DNA of 64,000 nt from Acinetobacter lactucae (GTDB lineage Bacteria > Pseudomonadota > Gammaproteobacteria > Pseudomonadales > Moraxellaceae): assembly GCF_001605885.1 (NCBI RefSeq), contig NZ_LRPE01000004.1, positions 124,001 through 188,000 of the forward strand, written 5' to 3'. Below are positions 46,051-54,939 of the stretch, piece by piece; the stretch's first letter is position 1, and the number at the start of each line of letters is the position of its first letter. The notes beneath the pieces are model-generated. The model made no database searches. It saw only the letters and a program-made list of their open reading frames with translations, and was not told where the DNA came from. The translations under genes were made by a program, and so were the position numbers.

Positions 46051-46383
46051 CAAAACAGATTATATATTTAAAAAATAAAAACTCAATCATTTTTTATGAT
46101 TTACTTGAAGATAAATTAGATTTAACTATTTATCGGAAGTAAATTTGAATGATTTTAGGTTGACTTCGATTCACTTATACTTAACAATTACACTCATAAC
46201 ACAATGCAACATTTTAAACACAAAAGAAATACAAATAGTTGTTTTTAATTAAAAAGACTGCTTATTTATCAATTCTCCTTATATTGCTTTTCAACAAAAA
46301 CAATTGGATTGATTAGTTTTGCTACATTCATTTTCATAAGATCAATCTATACTATGCCCGCTATATTGATATAGGTATAAAGT

Positions 46384-46695
46384 ATGAAAGATGGACTCCA
46401 AATTGAAGAAATGAAAAATGCGGCTGATTCAGTCGTTGGAATTCTTAAATCTTTGGCTAATACAGATCGTTTATTAATTTTATGTCACTTAGCTTATGAG
46501 GAGTTAAATGTTTCTCAAATTGAAGAGAAGACCCAAATTACCCAGCCTACTCTTTCACAACAACTTATGATGCTACGCAAAAGTGATGTTGTATCAACTC
46601 GTCGTGATGGCAAGCAAATTTTTTACTCTATTAAGGATGACAATATGCATTCAATTTTAAATACGCTTCATCAGCTGTACTGTGCAAGTAAATAA
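46384..46695 (+). CDS. ArsR-family repressor, BigR/YgaV-like thiol sensor
   Basis: This is a 103-residue winged-helix repressor. The recognition helix is in TQITQPTLSQQLMMLRKSDVVSTRRDGKQIFYSI. Cysteines lie at C34 (ILCHL) and C100 (LYCASK), 66 residues apart. That matches the spacing of the redox pair in persulfide sensors BigR/SqrR, and the sequence resembles E. coli YgaV. No metal-site motif of ArsR/SmtB is present. No sulfide-oxidation or YeeE/YedE-type genes are adjacent, so its regulon lies elsewhere or is only itself. An AGG precedes the ATG by 7-8 bases. Confidence 0.85.
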   Translation: MKDGLQIEEMKNAADSVVGILKSLANTDRLLILCHLAYEELNVSQIEEKTQITQPTLSQQLMMLRKSDVVSTRRDGKQIFYSIKDDNMHSILNTLHQLYCASK

Positions 46696-47102
46696 TATTT
46701 TTTAAATTATAAATTTATAATAATAGTAGTAACTTCCTGAAATATGCGATTTTTCAGCTTGAAAGCTTAGAGTCCAATCCAAGCACAAAGTTTTGAAAAT
46801 TCGCGTAGCTTTTCCAAAAGCTCAACCATATCTAACTTTTTGCCACTCTATTTTCTTTAGTTTATTCCAAACTTTCACAGCTTTTTGATATATCTAGTTT
46901 TTTAATGAGCAATTAACAAGCAAAATCACCAACTATAAAATTCAAAATATTAAATTAAATATATTAAAAACAATTATTTAATATTACCATTCATTATAAA
47001 AACTTATAGGTGCTATAAAAAAGCTTAAGATTCACATCACTTAAGTATAAAATACTCCGCTTGTTCAACCTTTAGCCATGATTAGGTTAATAAGGCCTTT
47101 AT
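46696..47102. other. Intergenic region upstream of sstT
   Basis: The sequence is AT-rich with no credible gene. I saw no strong terminator after the ArsR gene and no clear promoter elements. The last 60 bases presumably hold the sstT promoter. Confidence 0.5.
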
Positions 47103-48305
47103 ATGCTTGCATTCTTTTCTCGATTAAGCTTAGTCACTAAGATTATTATCGCCATTATTCTAGGGATAGGCGTTGCATTACTATTTCCGAACGTTACGCC
47201 TTACTTAAGTTTATTTGGTGAGCTTTTCATTAAAGCCTTAAAATCGGTTGCTCCTATTTTAGTTTTTGTATTAGTGCTTTCTTCTATTGCCAACTTTCAA
47301 GTAGGTCATAGCGCGAATTTACGTCCTATCATGATTTTATATGTGGTAGGTATGTTGCTTGCTGCTTTCACAGCTGTGGTTGTCAGTCTTTCATTCCCAA
47401 GCACATTATTCCTCAATACAATTTCACATAATGATTTACAAGCGCCTGGTAGTCTCGCAGATATATTAAAAAATTTGCTTTTAAGCTTTATTGCAAACCC
47501 TGTTCAAGCAATTAGTGAAGCTAACTTTATTGGTATCTTAGCTTGGGCAGTTGGCCTAGGTTTAGCTATGCGCCACAGTTCAGATACTACCAAACAAGTG
47601 ATGCAGGATGTATCTCATGCTGTAAGTGCTATTATCCATAAAGTAATTGCTTTTGCTCCTGTTGGTATTTTCGGGTTAGTTGCCGTGACTTTTGCTGATG
47701 CTGGTCTTGCAACACTTGAGAGCTATGCACACTTATTAGTGGTGCTGTTAGGCACCATGTTCTTTGTTGCTTTAGTTATCAACCCTATTCTTGTTGCCCT
47801 TACTATACGTGGAAATCCATATCCTCTCGTATTTAAGTGTCTAAAAGAAAGTGGGATTACAGCTTTCTTTACGCGAAGCTCAGCAGCCAATATTCCGGTT
47901 AACTTAGATTTAGCAGAGCGTTTAGGTGTTAACCCATCTACAGCTAGTGTATCTATTCCTCTAGGCGCAACAGTAAATATGGCAGGTGCAGCAGTTACGA
48001 TTACCGTACTTACACTCGCAACTGTAAATACGCTTGGTATTCATGTTGATTTTGCAACAATGGTTATTTTATCAGTTGTTGCTACAGTTTCAGCTTGTGG
48101 CGCTTCTGGTGTTGCTGGTGGTTCGTTACTTCTAATTCCTGTAGCTTGTAGCCTATTTGGTATTTCAACAGAAATTGCTATGCAAGTTGTGGCTATTGGT
48201 ATGATTATCAGTGTATTGCAAGACTCGACAGAAACAGCCCTTAACTCTTCTACAGATGTTTTATTCACCGCAGCTGTAGATATTCGCTCTAAACAAGCGT
48301 CTTAA
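47103..48305 (+). CDS. sstT: Serine/threonine:sodium symporter SstT
   Basis: This is an inner-membrane DAACS-family carrier of 400 residues. The family's serine-rich re-entrant loop appears as [22 protein letters not shown], and the second hairpin motif as [23 protein letters not shown], with the later [21 protein letters not shown]. Eight hydrophobic helices are seen. AAGG lies 5 bases before the ATG. It is 5 bases upstream of the DUF1275 gene, so the two are likely co-transcribed. Confidence 0.94.
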   Translation: MLAFFSRLSLVTKIIIAIILGIGVALLFPNVTPYLSLFGELFIKALKSVAPILVFVLVLSSIANFQVGHSANLRPIMILYVVGMLLAAFTAVVVSLSFPSTLFLNTISHNDLQAPGSLADILKNLLLSFIANPVQAISEANFIGILAWAVGLGLAMRHSSDTTKQVMQDVSHAVSAIIHKVIAFAPVGIFGLVAVTFADAGLATLESYAHLLVVLLGTMFFVALVINPILVALTIRGNPYPLVFKCLKESGITAFFTRSSAANIPVNLDLAERLGVNPSTASVSIPLGATVNMAGAAVTITVLTLATVNTLGIHVDFATMVILSVVATVSACGASGVAGGSLLLIPVACSLFGISTEIAMQVVAIGMIISVLQDSTETALNSSTDVLFTAAVDIRSKQAS

Positions 48306-48310
48306 GCAAA

Positions 48311-48991
48311 ATGCCCTTTCAACGCCTACCAAACTGGTTCCAATTTGGAGCTTTTTTGCTGGCATTTAATGCCGGAATGATTAATGTATTAGGGTTAATT
48401 ACCCTTTTACATCAATCTATTTCACATATGACTGGCAACGTTAGTATGCTAGCGATGAGTTTGGTAGGGTGGCAACCAGAACATATTATTTTTTTGCTTC
48501 TGGTGATTATTTGTTATATTTGCGGTTCATTTTATAGTGGTTTTATTTTAGGTAGCAGTCATTTTCGACTGGGTCGTCGTTATGGCTTACCTTTGAGCCT
48601 TGTTGCCTTATTCATTTTCCTTTGCTGGCTATTGCTTCCTTATTTTCCGCGCTATGGATTATTATGGGCTTGTACAGCAATGGGTTTACAAAATGCGATG
48701 GTAAGTCACTATAAAGGAACAATCATCCGCACTACCCATCTATCCGGAGTGCTAACAGATATTGGTCTAGCGCTTGGATACAAAGCCAGAGGCTTAATTG
48801 TAGAAAATCGACGTATTATTTTACATTTACTTATTTTTGCTGGCTTCCTACTAGGTGGAATTCTTGCCGCTGTAGTACATCCATATTTGAAGCTACAATC
48901 ATTTTTATTGCCAGCAATTTTAAGCTTAGCCTTAAGTATCTGTTACTGGGTAGTTTATCTTTATAGCACTTCAACTTCACATAAGGATTAA
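48311..48991 (+). CDS. DUF1275 (YoaK-family) membrane protein
   Basis: This is an inner-membrane protein of 226 residues with about six membrane segments and the family signature AFNAGMINVLGLITLLHQSISHMTGNVS and MGLQNAMVSHYKGTIIRTTHLSGVLTDIG. No substrate is established for the family as far as I know. It lies tightly between sstT and a DUF2058 gene (5 and 3 bases). Confidence 0.88.
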   Translation: MPFQRLPNWFQFGAFLLAFNAGMINVLGLITLLHQSISHMTGNVSMLAMSLVGWQPEHIIFLLLVIICYICGSFYSGFILGSSHFRLGRRYGLPLSLVALFIFLCWLLLPYFPRYGLLWACTAMGLQNAMVSHYKGTIIRTTHLSGVLTDIGLALGYKARGLIVENRRIILHLLIFAGFLLGGILAAVVHPYLKLQSFLLPAILSLALSICYWVVYLYSTSTSHKD

Positions 48992-48994
48992 GAC

Positions 48995-49531
48995 ATGGTT
49001 AAAAATGCCTTACAAGCCCAGCTATTAAAAGCGGGTTTAGTTGATAATAAAAAAGCAAAAAAATTAACTAAGCAAGCTCATCACGAACAACGTCTTGGAC
49101 TAAGTGATGAAGCTGAAATTAAAGCGAATGTTGAAAAGGCTAAACAAGATAAATTAGCTAAAGACCAGGCTTTAAATTTAGAGAAACAGAAGCAGCTTGA
49201 AGAAAAAGCACTTAAAGCATCAATCATTCAGATGATTAAACAACATAAGATTACTGATTTTGCTGGTGATGTGGCTTATCAATTTATTGATGAAAATAAA
49301 ATCAAAAAAGTTTATCTATCTCAGCAAGTTTATAATGCACTTGTTGCGGGCAGTTTAGTTATAGCTAAAGATCAAGATCAATACGCCTATCTACCCAAAG
49401 CATTAGCTGAAAAAATTGATCAAAAAATGCAAGGTTTCATTTTAATTAATAATGCTGAGAAAAATGAACAAGCCACCGATGAAGAAGATCCATATGCAGC
49501 ATATGTTATTCCAGATGACTTAATGTGGTAA
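48995..49531 (+). CDS. DUF2058 (YaiL-family) nucleoprotein
   Basis: This soluble, strongly charged protein of 178 residues begins with the family motif NALQAQLLKAGLVDNKKAKKLTKQ, followed by a Lys/Gln-rich coiled-coil (about 45-85) and a C-terminal DPYAAYVIPDDLMW. E. coli YaiL is the relative; its role is poorly known. AAGGA precedes the ATG. A terminator follows. Confidence 0.85.
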   Translation: MVKNALQAQLLKAGLVDNKKAKKLTKQAHHEQRLGLSDEAEIKANVEKAKQDKLAKDQALNLEKQKQLEEKALKASIIQMIKQHKITDFAGDVAYQFIDENKIKKVYLSQQVYNALVAGSLVIAKDQDQYAYLPKALAEKIDQKMQGFILINNAEKNEQATDEEDPYAAYVIPDDLMW

Positions 49532-49542
49532 TACCATTCTTT

Positions 49543-49574
49543 GGCCTTTAGGAGACATATCTAAAGGCCCTTTT
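49543..49574 (+). terminator. Terminator after the DUF2058 gene
   Basis: GGCCTTTAG (49543-49551) pairs with CTAAAGGCC (49561-49569), followed by CTTTT. It is 11 bases after the stop codon. Confidence 0.8.
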
Positions 49575-49706
49575 CAACTCAATGTGCGGCAATAATAATT
49601 TAACAAATATTCAAAATATTAAGAAAAAATACTTAAAGAATAAATTCGTTTACCCTTTATCTATTAATCTCGATATAATGAAGAATATTTTAGTCCTCGC
49701 GACGTT

Positions 49707-49724
49707 CTTGAAGGTTTCTTCAAG
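49707..49724 (+). other. Hairpin early in the ABC-exporter leader
   Basis: CTTGAAG (49707-49713) and CTTCAAG (49718-49724) form a perfect 7-bp stem with a GTTT loop, about 20 bases after the predicted transcript start. It could stabilise the 5' end or be part of a regulatory leader or small RNA. Function is unknown. Confidence 0.5.
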
Positions 49725-49895
49725 TCTCCAATTTTGCGTCATCTATTAATTAAAGACGTACAACATAATCAGTTCATGTGTATTTGCACATATTCAAAAG
49801 ATCAAAACCCAAAATGAAATTGATCTAACTGACTTTCTGCAAATTAAATTGCAAAGACTTAAATGAAATGGCTTTTGTCTCAAAGGTAGTAATTC

Positions 49896-51743
49896 ATGCT
49901 GAAGTGGTTTGAAAAACTTGTAGATCCCTACCCAACTAAAGGTTTGGATGAACCTTTACCGACTCGTTTTTTTCCATTTGTCTGGCAAGCTACGGAAGGT
50001 GTACGCCCTTACTTATTCTTACTTATTCTTTTTACAGCAGGAGCTGCAAGCTTTGAAGCCTTACTTTTTTCAAAGATTGGACAACTGGTAGATTGGTTAA
50101 GTAAAAGTCAACCTGAAAGCTTTTTAAGTCAACATGCTACTGATTTACTCATTTTGATTGGTGTTTTATTTACCAATATCTTTTTTGTAAATATACAATC
50201 TATTATTAAACATCAGATTCTATATAGCACTTTTCCAATGCGTTTGCGTTGGCGTTTCCATAATCTTTTATTGAAACAAAGCTTAGACTTTTTCCATAAT
50301 GACTTTGCAGGAAGACTTTCTGCTAAGGTGATGCAAACAGCATTAGCAGTCCGTGAATTCTGGATCATCTTGGGTGACATGTTGGCTTATGTCAGCATTT
50401 ACTTTATTACGGTTAGTATTGTTCTTGGCGCAATTTCGCCAATCTTACTTATTCCTCTTTTAGTTTGGTTAAGTCTATTTTTATTAAGCGCATGGTTCTT
50501 TATCCCTCGCTTAAGTAAAGTTTCTCAGCAACAAGCCGATGCGAGAGCGATCATGACGGGGCGTGTAACAGATGCCTACACCAATATTCAAACTGTAAAA
50601 CTATTTGCTCATGCTGGTCGTGAAAGCCAATATGCAAAAGCATCAATGAAAGAGTTTATGACCACAGTCTATGCTCAAATGCGCTTAGGAACCCTCTTTG
50701 AAGTCAGCATTAATATGTTGTCTGCTGTCTTGTTTATAGGCGTAATTGGTACCTCAGTTTGGCTATGGACTCAAGGTTTAGCGGCATTAGGTGTTATCGC
50801 AGCAACGACTGCAATGATTTTAAAACTTAATAGTATGGCTGAATTCATGATGTGGCATATGTCAGCCTTATTTGAAAATGTCGGCACCATTCAAGATGGT
50901 ATGCAAACATTAGGTAAAAAAATCAATATTCAAGATAAGCCGGACGCAAAATCACTGAACGTCACCGAAGGCGAGATTGTATTTAAAGATGTAAGCTTTG
51001 CTTATAACAATAAAAATGTAATTGATCACTTCAACTTACATATTAAAGCAGGCGAAAAAATAGGAATTGTTGGACGCTCTGGCGCAGGTAAGTCCACGCT
51101 GATTCAGTTACTTTTACATTTTTACCATCTTAAACAAGGTGCAATTTTAATTGATGGTCAAAATATTGAAGATGTAACTCAAGATAGTCTAAGAGCTAAT
51201 ATTGCTTTAGTGACTCAAGATACGTCTTTGCTACATCGCTCGGTTGCAGAAAACATTAAATATGGTCGCCCAGATGCGTCTGATGCAGACATGGAAAATG
51301 CTGTAAATAAAGCTAAAGCTGCTGAATTTATTCCGCAATTAGTTGATTTAAAAGGACGTAATGGTTATAACGCTCAGGTAGGTGAACGTGGTGTCAAACT
51401 TTCTGGTGGTCAAAGACAGCGTATTGCTATTGCACGAGTATTCTTAAAAGATGCTCCAATTCTTATTTTAGATGAAGCAACCAGTGCATTAGACTCGGAA
51501 GTTGAAGCAGCAATCCAGTCAAGTTTAAATGACCTGATGGTTGATAAAACCGTTATTGCAATTGCACACCGTTTATCTACTATTGCACAAATGGACCGTT
51601 TAATCGTTCTTGATGAAGGTCGAATTGCTGAGCAAGGAACTCATGAAGAGTTAATTGCGCAAGATGGTATATACGCACAATTATGGAAACGACAAACAGG
51701 CGGTTTCTTAATTGAGCAAAAAGTATTACAGGGTCAAGATTAA
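49896..51743 (+). CDS. ABC exporter (fused permease and ATPase)
   Basis: This half-transporter of 615 residues has six membrane segments in the first 330 residues. Its ATPase domain carries Walker A GRSGAGKST, Q-loop VTQDTSLLHRSVAENIKYGRPDA, signature KLSGGQRQR, Walker B LILDEATSALD and an H-loop AHRLST. The closest visible relatives are the multidrug/lipid exporters of the MdlB/MsbA type; the cargo cannot be told. AAAGG precedes the ATG. Its stop overlaps the MaoC-domain gene by one base. Confidence 0.9.
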   Translation: MLKWFEKLVDPYPTKGLDEPLPTRFFPFVWQATEGVRPYLFLLILFTAGAASFEALLFSKIGQLVDWLSKSQPESFLSQHATDLLILIGVLFTNIFFVNIQSIIKHQILYSTFPMRLRWRFHNLLLKQSLDFFHNDFAGRLSAKVMQTALAVREFWIILGDMLAYVSIYFITVSIVLGAISPILLIPLLVWLSLFLLSAWFFIPRLSKVSQQQADARAIMTGRVTDAYTNIQTVKLFAHAGRESQYAKASMKEFMTTVYAQMRLGTLFEVSINMLSAVLFIGVIGTSVWLWTQGLAALGVIAATTAMILKLNSMAEFMMWHMSALFENVGTIQDGMQTLGKKINIQDKPDAKSLNVTEGEIVFKDVSFAYNNKNVIDHFNLHIKAGEKIGIVGRSGAGKSTLIQLLLHFYHLKQGAILIDGQNIEDVTQDSLRANIALVTQDTSLLHRSVAENIKYGRPDASDADMENAVNKAKAAEFIPQLVDLKGRNGYNAQVGERGVKLSGGQRQRIAIARVFLKDAPILILDEATSALDSEVEAAIQSSLNDLMVDKTVIAIAHRLSTIAQMDRLIVLDEGRIAEQGTHEELIAQDGIYAQLWKRQTGGFLIEQKVLQGQD

Positions 51744-52183
51744 TGCTTTATTTAGAAGATTTGAAAATTGGTGATCGTTTCATTAGCCGTGAATATGAAA
51801 TTACCTTAGATGAAATCAAAAAATTCGCAAGCTCATATGACCCTCAACCCTTCCATATAGATGAAGAGCAAGCTAAGCACGATCCAATTTTTCAGGGGAT
51901 CGCTGCTAGTGGTTGGCATACTTCTGCAATTACTATGCGGTTATGGACAGAATGTATGCCGATTCAGGGTGGCTTAATCGGTTCAGAATCAAGTTTACGG
52001 TGGCCACGCCCTACTCGACCAGGTGATAAAATACATGTTGAAGCTGAAATTTCAGCAATCACACCATCCAAAACAAAATTAGATCGTGGTATTGTAAGTT
52101 ACGTTACGCAAGCCTTAAATCAAAATGGCGACGTATTACTTATTTCAACAACAAAAATTGTTGTCTTTAAAAAGAATGTTTAA
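51743..52183 (+). CDS. MaoC-family (R)-hydratase-like protein
   Basis: This is a single hot-dog-fold protein of 146 residues with the MaoC hydratase motif (FASSYDPQPFHIDEEQAKHDPIFQGIAASGWHT), in which D-x4-H is the catalytic pair. Such enzymes hydrate trans-2-enoyl-CoA; whether it is an enoyl-CoA hydratase or a dehydratase of another acyl substrate is not settled. It is coupled to the ABC exporter gene by TAATG. Confidence 0.88.
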   Translation: MLYLEDLKIGDRFISREYEITLDEIKKFASSYDPQPFHIDEEQAKHDPIFQGIAASGWHTSAITMRLWTECMPIQGGLIGSESSLRWPRPTRPGDKIHVEAEISAITPSKTKLDRGIVSYVTQALNQNGDVLLISTTKIVVFKKNV

Positions 52184-52291
52184 AACATGGTTGATATGAT
52201 TGTCTAACAGTTTTTATAAACTCAGATTATATTTCATGACAAGATGTGTAAGAAATGCATGTGACAAATTGATGAGAGCAATGGAACGCAT

Positions 52292-53317
52292 ATGAAAATT
52301 ACCTCAGCTCGTCAAGATCAGGGTATTCCAGGAGTCTATGGCTTATTGCTATTAGATGTTGTTTCACGTTGGGGATATAACGATGAAACATTATTTGCTC
52401 CATTTAATCTTACTAGTGAACAACTGGCCGATCCTGATTATCGTATTTCTACACCAGTAGCAAATGAACTGGTTAAACACGCTCTTAATTTAACTGGTGA
52501 AACTACGTTGGGTTACCATCTCGGTACTCAAATGCGTATTTCGATTCATGGCTTCATTGGCTATGCAATTATGACAGCCAAGGATATTACAGAAGCAATT
52601 GCTCTTGCAGCACGCTTTATTCAACTACGTTTACCCTTTTTACAGCTCTATTTTTCAACGTTTGGTCCCAAAGCGACCTTACAATTACAATGTGATATAG
52701 AACTTGAGCCTTTACGTACAGAAATCGTTTTAGGCTTGACCATTGGTATTATGAGCATGGCCAAAGCGATTACGGGTATTGAAGACTTAGCCGGCGATGT
52801 AGATTTAGATTTTCCTGAACCGGAAGGTTTTGAAAAGTATAGAAATAAATTAAGCAGCACAATTCGCTTTAATCAACCCCATTTAATTTCAAGTTTTGAT
52901 AAAAAATACTTAGGACTTAAATTAATCAATTCAGATCCAATCGCCAGTCAAGTTGCCATTAATCAATGTGAAGCTGAACTTTCTGCTTTAGGTGAACGCC
53001 GCCGTTTAGCAATGCGTGTTCGTGATATTTTAAGTAATTCTGAACAACATTATTTAAGCATCGAAAATGTAGCTGAATGTCTACATATGTCAGATCGGAC
53101 GCTCAAGCGTCAATTAGCGGCTGAAGGAACTTCCTTTTCTACATTGGTTGATGAAGTGCGCTATCGACACGCAACTTCTTTGCTTTCACGTACAGACTAT
53201 AGTCTTGAACAAATTGCAGATGAACTTGGCTATTCGGACGTTGCAAATTTTAGCCGTGCTTTTAAACGCTGGAGTGGCCGCAGCCCGAGCAACTGGCGTA
53301 AAGACCCATACTTATAA
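52292..53317 (+). CDS. AraC-family transcriptional regulator
   Basis: This 341-residue regulator has the Arabinose-binding/OruR-type N-terminal domain (GETTLGYHLGTQMRISIHGFIGYAIMTAKDI) and a C-terminal double HTH (SIENVAECLHMSDRTLKRQLAAEGTSFSTL and LEQIADELGYSDVANFSRAFKRWSGRSPSNWR). It belongs to the same type as the regulator at 10272-11294 but is not an obvious duplicate. Its likely target is not clear; the downstream gcvH is a separate pathway. Confidence 0.88.
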   Translation: MKITSARQDQGIPGVYGLLLLDVVSRWGYNDETLFAPFNLTSEQLADPDYRISTPVANELVKHALNLTGETTLGYHLGTQMRISIHGFIGYAIMTAKDITEAIALAARFIQLRLPFLQLYFSTFGPKATLQLQCDIELEPLRTEIVLGLTIGIMSMAKAITGIEDLAGDVDLDFPEPEGFEKYRNKLSSTIRFNQPHLISSFDKKYLGLKLINSDPIASQVAINQCEAELSALGERRRLAMRVRDILSNSEQHYLSIENVAECLHMSDRTLKRQLAAEGTSFSTLVDEVRYRHATSLLSRTDYSLEQIADELGYSDVANFSRAFKRWSGRSPSNWRKDPYL

Positions 53318-53354
53318 TGTTTAAAACTATTGGACACAAGCTTAAGGAGTTACC

Positions 53355-53729
53355 ATGAATCATCCTTCGGAACTGAAGTATGCACGTACACACGAGTGGG
53401 TAAAGATTGAGGGTGATCTTGTTATTACAGGGATCACCGATCATGCACAAGATGAACTTGGCGATTTGGTCTATGTTGAGACTCCAGAAGTTGGAAGCCA
53501 AGTTACCGCTGGCGAACAAGCTGGTGTAGTTGAGTCAGTAAAAACTGCATCTGATATTCACGCACCTGTGTCAGGTACAGTAGTAGAAGTGAATACTGAT
53601 CTTGAAGATGATCCTGACTTTGTAAATGAAGACCCATATGGTAAAGGCTGGATTTATAAAATTAAACCAGACAATATTGCAGATGTTGAAAAACTTTTAA
53701 CAAATTCAGAATATGAAGCTGGCTTATAA
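53355..53729 (+). CDS. gcvH: Glycine cleavage system H protein
   Basis: This lipoyl carrier protein of the glycine cleavage complex has 124 residues. The lipoylated lysine is K63 in the motif [22 protein letters not shown] is 5 bases before the ATG. It stands alone: gcvT and gcvP are not in the window. It ends at its own terminator. Confidence 0.96.
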   Translation: MNHPSELKYARTHEWVKIEGDLVITGITDHAQDELGDLVYVETPEVGSQVTAGEQAGVVESVKTASDIHAPVSGTVVEVNTDLEDDPDFVNEDPYGKGWIYKIKPDNIADVEKLLTNSEYEAGL

Positions 53730-53757
53730 AAGATAGGCATCGTTTTCAATATTTGAT

Positions 53758-53787
53758 AAAAACCAGTTTAGTCTTAAACTGGTTTTT
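53758..53787 (+). terminator. Terminator after gcvH
   Basis: AAAAACCAGTTTA and TAAACTGGTTTTT form a long stem with a 4-base loop (GTCT) and T-rich tail, 29 bases after the gcvH stop. Confidence 0.85.
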
Positions 53788-53828
53788 CTTTATCTATTTA
53801 AAATTAGTGGTATGAATAGGTGACTTCT

Positions 53829-54527
53829 ATGACAAAACTTGTTGTATTTTCAGGCGCAGGCATGAGTGCCGAAAGTGGAATCAGCACTTTTCGTGACAGT
53901 AATGGTCTATGGGAAAATTACGACATCCAACAAGTTGCCACACCTGAAGCATGGCAAAAGAACCCTGCTCTAGTTCAACGCTTTTATAATGAACGACGTA
54001 AAAATATTTTAGAGGCTAAACCTAATGAAGCACATCAATATATTGCCAAACTACAAGACTATTTTGACGTACAAGTGATTACTCAAAATATTGATGATTT
54101 ACATGAACGGGCTGGGAGTTCCAACGTTTTACATTTGCACGGAAATATTCGTTTAGCGAAAAGCTCTGGCCCGCATGCACAATTTACAAATGAGTTTTAC
54201 GATATTAATGGTTGGAAACTAGATTTAGAACACGATTTTTGTCCAGATGGCTATCCGTTGCGTCCACATGTTGTCTGGTTTGGTGAGGCTGTACCTGCTT
54301 ATGAAGAAGCAATTAGATTAGTGCAAAGTGCGGATATTTTTATAGTAATCGGGTCCACGTTAAGTGTATATCCGGTTGCGGCTTTAGTACATGAAATTTC
54401 AGATCACTGTAAAGCTTACTATATAGATCCAAATGCAGATCATCTGCGTGTTCCCCACCAATATGAATTATTAAAGATGTCAGCGACTCAAGGAATGCAT
54501 AGATTTTTTAAAAATTTAATCGGCTAA
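53829..54527 (+). CDS. Sir2-family NAD-dependent protein deacylase, zinc cysteines missing
   Basis: This is a sirtuin of 232 residues. The NAD motif GAGMSAESGISTFRDSNGLW, TQNIDDLHERAG and catalytic H104 (HLHGNI) are intact. Y53 and R56 (FYNERR) give the YxxR motif linked to desuccinylase/demalonylase activity of CobB-type class III sirtuins. The four zinc-binding cysteines are absent: only C138 remains in the zinc-module region (about 108-145). The ATG at 53829 is preferred over GTG 53820, since AGG lies about 8 bases before it. Activity is likely but the zinc module has been replaced. Confidence 0.9.
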   Translation: MTKLVVFSGAGMSAESGISTFRDSNGLWENYDIQQVATPEAWQKNPALVQRFYNERRKNILEAKPNEAHQYIAKLQDYFDVQVITQNIDDLHERAGSSNVLHLHGNIRLAKSSGPHAQFTNEFYDINGWKLDLEHDFCPDGYPLRPHVVWFGEAVPAYEEAIRLVQSADIFIVIGSTLSVYPVAALVHEISDHCKAYYIDPNADHLRVPHQYELLKMSATQGMHRFFKNLIG

Positions 54528-54939
54528 TTGCTATTTTTAGACACTAAATAAGCCCAACGTGAATAAAAAAAATTATTAATTGAACAAAAAATTGTCGATT
54601 TTTTTAAGTTTATTCTAAATTTCTATAAATTTTTTTTGACCAATAGCCTATTTATAATTCTATATCGATTTAGTTTTTTTCAGAATGGCGTTTTTTTGCT
54701 GAAAAATTTAAAAAAAATAAATATTAAAAAATTATAAGTTAATGATTAATATTATAATTTTACATCTATAAAATCAATTTATTTCAAGTTACACAATGAT
54801 ACAAAAGTACAATATAAAAATAACAGTGCAAAAAAAATCTTTTGTGGTTGAATCTCAACCTCTTGGATGCCGTACAAGAAAACAGCGACCTGGATTAGGT
54901 TACAATCACGGATTATGGATATAAGGACACACATCCATT
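54528..54939. other. Long AT-rich region upstream of putP
   Basis: No gene is seen. It contains the inverted repeat TTTTTCAG (54676-54683)/CTGAAAAA (54699-54706), a possible TTGACC -35 near 54637, and a small hairpin GGTTGA/TCAACC at 54846-54860. These sit in extremely A/T-rich DNA of the type favoured by Lrp-family or H-NS-like proteins. It is therefore probably a complex control region for proline uptake. Confidence 0.5.

Larger units (their letters stand above)
45916..46383. other. Intergenic region between tetR and arsR
   Basis: No gene longer than a few dozen codons is credible. It contains an inverted repeat at 45922-45972, a TetR-operator-like palindrome at 46035-46050, and a likely arsR promoter near its right end (TATACT at 46348-46353). 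An imperfect ATCAAT/ATTGAT repeat (46341-46346, 46365-46370) flanks that element and is a candidate ArsR operator. Confidence 0.55.
49532..49895. other. Intergenic region and leader upstream of the ABC exporter
   Basis: It starts with the DUF2058 terminator (49543-49574). A good -10 element TATAAT lies at 49674-49679, with a -35-like TTTACC at 49649-49654 (19 bases apart, longer than ideal). A transcript from there would have a leader of about 210 bases with several short inverted repeats: 49707-49724, TGTG/CACA near 49777, and GATCAA/TTGATC near 49800-49826. Confidence 0.5.

Noticed and set aside
49678..49749. A 23-codon reading frame (MKNILVLATF...) in front of the ABC exporter
   Set aside because: Its ATG overlaps the best -10 element and it has no ribosome site, so it would not be transcribed from the predicted promoter.
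52358..52373. TGTTTCACGT, half of a parS site
   Set aside because: It lies inside the AraC gene and the second half does not match the parS palindrome.
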